Below, piece by piece: positions 1 through 9,050 of a stretch of 29,979 nt of DNA; position 1 is the stretch's first letter; every line of letters begins with the position of its first letter. Both the position numbers and the translations under genes were made by a program. Source of the DNA: Byssochlamys sp. IMV 00236. Its lineage: Eukaryota; Ascomycota; Eurotiomycetes; Eurotiales; Thermoascaceae. The notes below the pieces were generated by a model. That model was not told the DNA's origin. It ran no database searches and saw nothing but the letters and a program-made list of their open reading frames with translations. The stretch is from NCBI GenBank assembly GCA_001931875.2, contig MSJH02000023.1, positions 1 to 29,979 on the forward strand, written 5' to 3'.

Positions 1-36
<36 letters not shown>
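1..36. repeat. poly-A homopolymer at left edge
   Basis: The window opens with 36 uninterrupted A residues followed by AT-rich sequence. It may be a genuine homopolymer or the place where a contig ends; the sequence alone cannot tell which. Confidence 0.9.
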
Positions 37-39
<3 letters not shown>

Positions 40-614
40 CCTATGAAAACCATGATATCTTTACTAAAATATATATTAACCTCACTAAATGTTTTGTGCA
101 AAATTAATAAGCTAAAGTTTTCCTAACCCGATGGGCTTTTTGGCTCATTGCTTGCCAGCGAATACATTTACTAAAGGCTTTGCTGTCAATAATCGTCAAC
201 TACATAAACACAAGGAAATGTTTACATTGTATAACTAGTGTCTAACAGCTCTGCATCATCCAAGATCTGGCCTTTTGAATAGAAATAAAGCATAATCCCC
301 TTTCATAGTTATATATATTAGATGCTGATATATACACCTTCTTTAGAAATTATTGGCACACAATATAAGATCAATAACAACTATACTCTAGTTAATTATC
401 AACGAGAAAATTATTCAAAATAACCTTGTTTGAATTGCATGAAATATGTAAGGTTACCTTATGAACTCATACCACTCAGATCATGTAAATAAGCTTGTAT
501 TATCCTTTTATCAAAATTTAGTGTGTAGTATTGACCTTTGGTAAATGACAGCCAATGATAGCCAATCATTGCCTCAATTTTTCTTTCTCTCTCTCTCTCT
601 TTAAGCATTTGGAA

Positions 615-1482
<868 letters not shown>

Positions 1483-1540
1483 TGAAGCGTCTAGAAAGTT
1501 TTTTTTCTCTTTCTTTCTCTTTCATTAATGAGTTCTGTAT

Positions 1541-1546
1541 AATAAA
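1541..1546 (+). terminator. AATAAA polyadenylation signal of the phosphatase gene
   Basis: An AATAAA hexamer lies 59 bases after the stop codon, in AT-rich sequence. Position and motif fit a poly-A signal. Confidence 0.4.
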
Positions 1547-2815
1547 TGAGCTATCGTATCCTTGAGGTTACATCTAGATCTGCTTCATCTAATTTTATAA
1601 AAGCTAATTAAACGCAGATTCATCTGCTAAACCATTGTTCTCCTTCTTCTCTTTAGTATGTATGTATTTAATCTAACTTAAAACAGTTAATCTGAACTAT
1701 AAGCATGCTCACATGCTGTCTACCTATTCAAACCTAACAACACAATTACTAAATTTCGTAAAAGAATTAGAGGTGAAGCTTTATAGTTTATTCTATACAT
1801 CTTTTGACTTTATGCACTGCTTGATAACAATTGTAAAAGTTGGTCTATCAAATAGCCGATGAAAGCTTGTCTCCTATTTATGCCAGCAGATTGAACGGAA
1901 TGGGGCAAAGCGCCCAGCTTCATTCTTTGACTGCCATTCAAACAAAAAACAGCAAGTGTTGACTAGTACAGCAAAGGTCTGATCATTTTTTCGACTACAC
2001 TTTCAATCGTCCCATTTTAGATTAAAGCCCTGTAATGAAAGATGGATGTGCATACAGCTGCATCTGAAGATAATTTGCACATTGCCTTGGAAAAGAATAA
2101 TGGCTTCGTACTTGGGTTATAAAGAAAAGAAACCATAGGTTACAGCTATGGGGGATCCTCTAGAATAATAATAAGGAGAGTACAATGTCAAGGCTATTTT
2201 ACATTCTTCGTAATGCACATAATTGATGCTATCGTCAACTCATCTCACTTACATAAAGGCAATGAATAATAAAAGCGCGTCATTTATTAACCAACTTTTT
2301 CATTTACATTTATTTATAATAAAAGCGTACTCCTTTCAGTTCTCAAGACTTTATTGTCTTGATTAACAGGACCAACCACGGGAAGGTAAGAGTACATATG
2401 ATCCCAAAAAAAGAAGGCATACACTAAATGTCAATGGTGTATATACCTTGTAAAAAGTGGTGATGTATGAAGACTGAACTTGTACATCTGAAAAACCTAG
2501 AAAGTACAAGCTGAACAGCCCCAGACAAGTCTGGATTGACAGACTGCCAACAAGTAGCTATCAATAGGCTCCAACCTCGTCTACCAGTCGTCTCGCAAGC
2601 TCAGAAGATGGTCTTGACTCAGCAAACTACCCAAAATAGCTTTTGGTTCGATACCGCCTAGTAGCAGCATAAGCATTTATTCGAGTAGCCACACTTTGAG
2701 AGCATTTCTCTGTTTACAAATAACGGGCGAGCGGTTAGTCGGTCACACAAGTGTAGCCAGCCCAGGAATCCGCAAGTCATTTGAATCACCACCATGACCG
2801 TACTAGGGTTACAGC
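1547..2815. other. Intergenic stretch without a recognisable gene
   Basis: No reading frame here keeps protein-like sequence for more than a few dozen codons, and I recognise no RNA gene. Short protein-like patches interrupted by stops (for example near 2040-2120) suggest old decayed coding DNA. Confidence 0.5.
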
Positions 2816-3022
2816 GTGGACAGAGAGCGTGTTCAGTCTTCTAAAGGAATGAACAGAGCCAATGCCAAAGCATCTTCACAGGGAGAAAAAAAGCGAGGAG
2901 TATCTGTAAAGAAAAAGAAAAAGAAAAAAAGGGGGCAAAAAGAGGTAGATCAGAAATACTTTGAAGCGTTGATCATCGGTTATTCAACTTATGGCATTTT
3001 ATTGATTAATGCGTTCCAATAA
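2816..3022 (+). other. Short open frame, lysine-rich, probably relic coding sequence
   Basis: A 68-codon open frame begins at a GTG and lacks a convincing ATG or promoter. It encodes a basic stretch with a run of seven lysines, followed by a more ordinary segment (YFEALIIGYSTYG). The composition is protein-like, and the frame lies in a zone that also holds transposon relics. I do not recognise the family. It could be an internal exon or fragment of a decayed mobile-element protein. Confidence 0.25.
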
Positions 3023-3429
3023 CAGTCAAGGCAGCTTTCTATGCATAGGGATGTTTCAAGGAAACTTTGTTGATAGTCATATGCACATAAGCAAAGACAC
3101 GCTATTGAAACTCATGAGCCAATAGAAAGACTGTGTATAAAGTAGTCTTTGAAGCCAAAAGATCTTTATCACAGCTGATTAGTTTCCTACTCTTTCTTTC
3201 AATTAGACATGTTTCTTAAAGCTTACACATTACTCTTCACTTCTATTGATGCTATTGGTTGTTCAATCTAGATAAAAAGCTAGAAACAGCTATTGATGGA
3301 TAGAGTATCACCTATGTGCAGTATTCTTACTTGTATCAATATGACTTGTTCTGATGATTTAGCAATGAACCCTTAAAATGTCAGATTCTCAAATGATGTT
3401 AGCTGGATTAGTTTCCATGAGTGCTCTTT

Positions 3430-3600
3430 TTGAAGGAAATGCCGATGTTGCCTGACAACAAAGAAGGTACAAGTGTAGAATGTAGGTGTGTTTATTGAAA
3501 TAATATTCTGAAAGCAAGAAATCTGCAGAGTTTTAACCTAGCAAAAAAAGGCAATATAAACAGGTTCTTTGGTCATAAATAATGTCTCAATATCCATTCC
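3430..3600 (+). pseudogene. Possible TnpB/Fanzor-like zinc-ribbon C-terminal relic
   Basis: With a frameshift near 3478 and an in-frame TGA near 3497, this stretch reads as a Cys-rich patch (CRCC...), then CRCVY, the TGA, NNILKARNLQSF and a short basic tail with NRFFG. The order of a Cys pair, an aromatic plus N, an A-x-N helix and a tail with a basic residue and phenylalanine resembles the end of TnpB/Fanzor-family nucleases (a C-x2-C ribbon, then W-N-R-D-x-N-A-x-x-N). The frame is broken and the first half of the protein was not found, so this is only a suggestion of family. Confidence 0.22.
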
Positions 3601-3763
3601 TTTTACAATGCTCTTTTGCATAATGAGCCTGGAGGCACTCTTTGACATAGTCATTATATTAATTTCATCATACAAGTTATATAAAGGTAGAAAATAAACA
3701 TATCAACACGTTTCTTTATCATTGGGAGCGATTTGATCAGTTGCTTTATGTTTATTCTTCAAA

Positions 3764-3828
3764 ATACAGTAAGAACGGTAAATTTTGTCACTTTGAGAAA
3801 ATTGAATGTCTGTAACCAAAAAATAAAT
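3764..3828 (+). repeat. Interspersed repeat A, copy 1
   Basis: About 65 bases recur in inverted orientation at 25284-25347 with few differences. The core shared by both copies runs through a GTAAATTTTGTCACTTTGAG-like segment and ends in GTAACC followed by an A-rich stretch. It lies directly before repeat B copy 1 and about 370 bases beyond the end of the nuclease-like fragment, so it may be part of a transposon end. Confidence 0.75.
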
Positions 3829-3830
3829 GT

Positions 3831-3971
3831 CACTTTCCAAAAAAAATTAATGGCACTAAGTCAAAAATGATTGTTCCTTAATGTCTAAAAATTTTGTCCT
3901 TTCGAGATAAGAGAAATATCACAATAAGTTAAATCAAATTGACCTAAAAATGATATGTATTTTTGACTTCA
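3831..3971 (+). repeat. Interspersed repeat B, copy 1
   Basis: This segment recurs in the same orientation at 23373-23491. Both copies share CACTTTCC, TGGCACTAAG, and a long nearly identical 3' half beginning CACAATAAGTTAAATC and ending at TTTTTGACTTCA. Copy 1 carries roughly 20 extra bases in the middle. No coding potential is apparent. Confidence 0.8.
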
Positions 3972-4200
3972 AAACATTTAGAATGGAGTTTTATTATAAC
4001 ATTGAATGATTTGTCGTTTAGAATAACTGGCAAAGTTATATATATCATCTAGTGATTCGGTGGAATTACTAGTAAAATTAGGGTTTTGGCTGGCAAGTTT
4101 GCAGCAAAGTTTCTATCTCAAGAAACTGTAATTAAGAGAGGAACCACCAAAAAAAGTTGAAATCTTTTTTTACTTGAACATCAAACGATATAGTTATTTT

Positions 4201-4829
4201 TTATTGTTCCACGAGTGTGACATATTTTTCTTTGTCGTCTTTCAAAGCTATTGTAGGCTTGATAAAATGAGAATATTCATCAATCAAAGGTGGTAACTTT
4301 TCTTCTTCTTCACTTGCTAAGCTTTCTTTGATGCGCTCCTAAAAATATACGATACGATTTAAAGAAGTGGTTACTAATGTAAATGTTTACTGTCTTAAAA
4401 TTATTACTTTGAAAGAGAGCATAGATTCCAAGAATACTTCCATGTCTGTTGTTGTTGACTCAAAGCTTGGAAGAGATACTTCACCGTGTTGAAAATATTT
4501 ATATGTTCCATCTACTGTGTCTAATCTCAACGAATTGAAAAAAATGCGTTTACCTAAAACAAGGTGTAACTAAGCGATTAGAAAAAGTTACATGATGTAA
4601 GCAAAATATATCTTCTACCAGCAATGATTATGCCAAAAGTCGCAAATTCTTTTGTTGTTTTGGCAACTTTCATTCGCAAATGCAACATGCGCTTGCAAAT
4701 CTCAGCAACTCTACATACATCAATATCGACGAGTTCTTTGCATGTGTCGAGAGGCTTAATTTCTATAGTACCAACTTCAATTCCATTGTAGGTAATAATT
4801 AGACGGTCAGGTCGAAAAGCAGTGTAACG
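4201..4829 (-). pseudogene. Spliced C-terminal gene fragment with a PD-(D/E)XK-like motif
   Basis: On the minus strand three exons (about 4619-4829, 4408-4553, 4201-4338) join in frame through two ordinary introns to about 165 codons, ending at TAA. Near its start it has RPDRLIITYNGIEVG followed by TIEIKP, that is PD, fifteen residues, then E-x-K, reminiscent of the PD-(D/E)XK nuclease motif. A helical stretch (CRVAEICKRMLHLRMK) and an acidic tail follow. The introns and the C-terminal frame are clean. Upstream the frame meets a TGA and then overlaps a MULE transposase relic, so no start codon can be assigned; an acceptor at 4830 (TTTGTCAG) is possible. I do not know its function. It is either a truncated relic captured beside a MULE, or the last exons of a gene whose 5' part is lost. 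Confidence 0.45.
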
Positions 4830-4859
4830 CTGACAAACTTTTTCAACACATCAGTGCAT

Positions 4860-5959
4860 CCGTTGCTTTTCAAAAAAGAGAGAAATTCAAGAAGAGAATT
4901 AACGGAGTGATTGGTGGTAAAGCAAAATGCAACTGGGCAACCTGTACCAGTCTTAGGGTGACGGACGACAACGGTGTATAGTAAACACTTGCCGATATTT
5001 GCCGTTTTATGAGTTGCATCCAAACACAAATAAGGAGACTGAATCAATATGATTCATTGCCATTGTGAAAAGAAACCAAAAGTGAAATCAGTTTCGAACT
5101 GGTTGCCAACAAAAGTCAAATACTGTTGTTGTTCATGTAATTCTTTCAGCCAAAATTTGACAGATTCTTTTTGATCCACTGCACGTCTAGTAGCATTTTC
5201 TTGAATCTTTCTGTACTGGTTGTAGGTATCGCTTGGGTCTAATGTCTGATCTCTATGCACAATTTCGTTAAGGGCAGCACCATTAACATTAATTTGAAAA
5301 TTTTGCTGAACATGGGCCGTGAGTGTTGTATTTAGCACTGATATTGACTTATAGAGTATTCAAAGAGCTTATCATAATTTGTACAGTACCTGTCCAAATT
5401 ATATTGTAAATAAAAGAGCCTGTAGACAGAGTGACATCACACTAACAATCTGTGCTACAATGTGGTGTATATTGCTACCCTGTATTAATAATTTATATAT
5501 TTTCTTTACTTATTTATCATATACTTGGAAGTTATTATTTAATCCTAGTCCATTTCAAATCAAAACATCAATCAATTCTTCAGTGAGTTGTTTTTGAATA
5601 GACAGATGAACGTCTCGACACATGTAACCCTCGGTTAATTGCTGCAAGATAAAGTCTTTCGTATTTTGAGATACAGGAAGGAAAGCAAAATTTGATAAAG
5701 AGCCGATGTCATGGCTGTGAGTTCCTTCAAAAGTGAATACTATATTTGTAGGATCATTTTTGTAGCAAGTGGCTCACATCGCTGCTGGACATCCAATTTT
5801 TTTAGTGTTTTTTCTGTATAGGTCTAGCCTGTCCAGATGTGCCTCCAGGTACACGGTTTGAATTTTTTGCCTTTTCGCCTGCACTATGGCAGCGAAAAGT
5901 TTTGTACGAAATACGGAGAACAGTTCTTTTTCTTTTTTTGACAGCAGATCCGTCTTCAT
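4860..5959 (-). pseudogene. MULE-type transposase relic
   Basis: Three minus-strand segments follow in the order expected of a Mutator-like transposase. First (5959-5570) comes a basic N-terminus with a WRKY/GCM1-type zinc-binding patch (GCPAA..., C, then THSHD), broken by TGA at 5774. Second (5338-5054) comes the linker region with IVHRDQTL and YNQYRKIQE, ending at TGA 5054. Third (5053-4860), in the same frame as the second, comes the start of the catalytic core, YLCLDATHKT, then LLYTVVVRHP and GCPVAFCFT. The sequence stops being MULE-like near 4860, before the second catalytic residue. An AT-rich, non-coding 200-base stretch (about 5345-5555) separates the first two segments. The element cannot encode a functional transposase. 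Confidence 0.7.
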
Positions 5960-6311
5960 TACTGGAAGCGTTGTTTTCTTGATGAACTTATTGCTTACCC
6001 GCAGTCCAAACTACTCCGTATTTTTGGAAGAAAGTTCTATAAAACTTCATCCATTAATTACACGGGAGCAACAACAGACAAAGAGATAGCTTGATATGGT
6101 TTGATTCTTAAAATTGCAGACATTTTTTTTTATTTAATTCAATTAAGAATAAGAAAAAGAAAATAAACTATAGAAATAACCGGCTTTAGTAGCGAAGTTC
6201 CGTTTACAAAAAAAAGGACTTTCAAAAACTTCTTTACAATAAAGCCAACTTGATTTATAACTATGACTTTAACTTAAATTACAGGAAAATACAGGTACAT
6301 CTTGACTTTCT

Positions 6312-6346
<35 letters not shown>

Positions 6347-7200
6347 AAAAGTATTAAGTGCAACTCCCGCCGTGACTAATTTTTTTAAATACCTCTTAAA
6401 GTTCGAGTTCATAAGGGCGTGCTTAATTACGAAATGAATTTTTTTTTTTTTTTACAATTAGCAAAACACGCGTTAATTGAACTGTTTATCAAACTGCTTA
6501 TTCCAACTGTCAAGATGTAATATCTAATTTCTGTTGGAAAAAAAATTTAACTTGCATGTTGCATTATTAAAAGTAATACTGAAAACAAACAGTAATAACT
6601 TGAATAGATACAAAATGTTCAACCTTTTGTAATCTGCCTAGATTCTTTTTGTGTTTATGGAAGTAGCACCGTATCCAGCGATGGCTGGCCTTGTCAAGTT
6701 TCCTTTTTGACATGAAGGTGCTGGGTGCGCTTGCACTGACACTTGAACCAAACCACTATTATGGTGCGTTTGCACATACGTAATGGTTCGTCAACATCAT
6801 CTTTACGGCTGTTCATAAACTAGGAAATAGTGGATACCTAGTTAATAACGATTGCTACTTCTTCAGTTATCTGATGTTTCTTGTTCAAGCTCAGGTAAAC
6901 AGCAAACTAAAAATCATCAAGCTTTGCTGACGTGAATAATTCATGTATTGATGTAAATTATATATTAGCTGTATTGACGGTTTTGTCGTAACGGCATATT
7001 CTGTTATGCTAGAAATATAATGCAAGTCCCAACAATTACGTTAGCAATAGAGAATCAAGATTAAATTTCTCCATATTTCGAAACCTTACGTCCATGAAGT
7101 ATTCTTTCCAATCAATGCTGTTAATGTTCTTATTGTAACGCATGATTTTTATTAAATTATAAAGATCAGTACGCACAATAACTATGATATTCAATGAAGG
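5960..7200. other. AT-rich intergenic stretch
   Basis: I see no gene. It contains a 31-base A run at 6313-6343, a T run near 6439 and scattered short frames with many stops. Faint protein-like patches occur at 6660-6790 but match no family I recognise. Confidence 0.5.
6313..6343. repeat. 31-base poly-A run
   Basis: This is an uninterrupted A homopolymer in intergenic sequence. It may be the tail of a retroposed copy or a simple length-variable repeat; no target-site duplication is obvious around it. Confidence 0.85.
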
Positions 7201-7496
7201 AAATGGGCGGAGTGGTACGCAAGACAAGTACCAGAAGCAGATCCTACAGTATACAATCCTGGTATAGTAGTTGAATACCTAATTCAGAATAAACAGTTTT
7301 CGTATCAGCATCTCAACGGCATCAGATTAGCCATAGCAACTGTATGGACAATTCTGGTGGAGAAGACATAGAATGAAATAGACCAGTCAATGATCGATTG
7401 GGTGAGAAAGTTGATTTGTCTTATATTAGGGCACTCGGCAGAACATACCAGTGGACAAGGCGAATCACGGACCAATCCAAGAACTAGGATTCAATA
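7201..7496 (+). pseudogene. Tyrosine-recombinase (DIRS/Crypton-like) N-terminal fragment
   Basis: The frame from 7201 reads KWAEWYARQVPEADPT, then YNPGIVVEYLIQ, then FSYQHLNGIRLAIATVW before TAG at 7369. It resumes in the same frame to 7496. Aromatic-rich start, DPT, a V-x-x-[FY]-L helix, then a Y-x-x-L/I-N-x-x-R-x-A-I helix is the layout of the core-binding domain of fungal tyrosine recombinases in DIRS and Crypton elements. The catalytic R-H-R-Y domain is not found. A stop directly upstream (7195-7197) and the TAG show it is a dead fragment. No terminal repeats could be defined. Confidence 0.4.
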
Positions 7497-7859
7497 ATGG
7501 CTGATTTTTCAGTTTACTAAAATTGATTTGCACATCTGTCCGCTCATCTTCACTTCTTCATCAACTTTAAAAAAACGGACCCTTTAAGCATGAATAGAAG
7601 AGCATCAAGAAATATTTATATCAGAGGTTACCGTTCAAGGTAATTACAGAGTTTTAATTGAGCCATGTGCCTCAGTTGAACAAGAATGGGACGCAACAAC
7701 GATAAACAGCAATGGAGCTCTTCTAAAATTGCGCCTTTTAGGCTCTTAAGAAGAGAATATGGGAGAAGTTGCCAAGGGTCGCTCCTCTGAGGATGAGCGC
7801 TGCAGTTCTTTTCTCGATATTGGAGGCAGAAAATTTCAAACATTCAAGCGAAAAAAAAA

Positions 7860-8132
7860 AAGAGTTGCGCTGTCTATGGATAATGCACCTATCTATCACC
7901 ACCATCTGTAAAAGAGCTAATTGAGAGAATATAAATGTTTGTACCACCATATTCACCATTTCTTAATCTTATTGAGGAGTTCTGGTCCAAGATGAAGTTC
8001 GGCATTAAACGCTATGCACTTAAGGCAGACGATAATCTGACAGACAGAATAGTATCATCAATAAGAAATATGGCTTCCTTAGTTACTTTGAACGTTGCAA
8101 AAATAAAACTGACCTTTGATGATCACTATTAA
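7860..8132 (+). pseudogene. Tc1/mariner-type DDE transposase C-terminal relic
   Basis: One frame gives VALSMDNAPIYH (7864-7899), containing the second catalytic Asp. After a frameshift another frame gives VKELIERI, a TAA, and then VPPYSPFLNLIEEFWSKMK with the third catalytic acid. A basic tail continues to the stop at 8132. The DNAPIH and PPYSPxLNxIE motifs and a spacing of about 33 residues between Asp and Glu identify the Tc1/mariner superfamily. The frameshift and the internal stop make it non-functional. No terminal inverted repeats were recognised. Confidence 0.65.
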
Positions 8133-8447
8133 AAGCGAGCAAATCAAACGGTCATCCGAGAGTAACATAAAAAGAAAAAGCCAAAAAAGCTTCATGTTAT
8201 TTAAGAGTGAGGTTTTATAAGTTGGCTTCTTTCTGTTATTTTGGGCGTTGTATATCTCTTCAATTAGCAGAATATGGATGAAGACACTATTTCGGTATGC
8301 TACCGTTCACACTTTTACTGTCATATTAAACACAGTTTTCGCTCGCAAGGGTGATTAAAATGTCTCTATATAGATTGTTTAAATATTATCTAAATTGCCT
8401 TAATCTCAAGTTCAACACTTTAAGAATACGGTAAAAAGGCCACTGTG

Positions 8448-8522
8448 ACAAGTCTTCTCCTTCCATACTTTCCTTTTCTGAGTCTAATAGAGTTATTTTG
8501 GTCCAAGGTGCAACTGAATTAA
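8448..8522 (+). pseudogene. Second Tc1/mariner DDE transposase fragment
   Basis: A short frame reads LLLPYFPFLSLIELFWSKVQ before TAA. This is a mutated copy of the LPPYSPxLNPIExFWSxxK catalytic-Glu block. It differs from the copy ending at 8132, so it is an independent insertion or a diverged tandem relic. Nothing recognisable flanks it. Confidence 0.5.
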
Positions 8523-9050
8523 AGAGAAGCTATCAAGATAAATTATCAAATGTAACCAAGAAATTGAGCCAAGAATGAATACAAATCACTGTATGAGTTT
8601 TCTTGATAACTGATTAGAATTAGAGCCAACACTTTATGACTCTTTTGAGTAATGTTTAAAAATATCTAATGAGTTTTTATTGGCTACACAAAAATAACTA
8701 TCGGGGATATAAATTGTTTTGTTTTGATGTGCAAAATCAAAATGTTAAACATGAACATATATTGCCTCACAAGCTTTCCCCCTTTTTCTCTCTTTCCTTG
8801 TTCATATGATCTACGCTCAACTGTAATGCACTCAATAAGCTATATCATATCTTTTTTAAAAAGAATATCACTTTTTGTTATTCCAATCATATCTCCTGAT
8901 TATCCAATGAGAACTCGTCTATTATTTCCATTCAAAAAAAAAAGCAAGTCAAACAAGGGAGTTTTAAATTGCTCTTCGGCTGTTTTACATATAAAACCAA
9001 ATTTTAAAAAAAATTACAAAGTCTTTTTTCTCTCCTTTATTAAATCAACT
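8523..9050. other. Upstream region of topoisomerase I
   Basis: The sequence is AT-rich with pyrimidine-rich tracts (8775-8805, 9020-9040) leading into the TOP1 start, consistent with a promoter and 5' leader. An open frame starting at 8724 runs into TOP1 exon 1 only because exon 1 shares its frame. Its own sequence is low in complexity and not protein-like. Confidence 0.5.

Noticed and set aside
2640..2660. GGTTCGATACC, a match to a tRNA B-box
   Set aside because: The flanks cannot form the T-stem or acceptor stem, and no A-box lies at the right distance. No tRNA is supported anywhere in the window.
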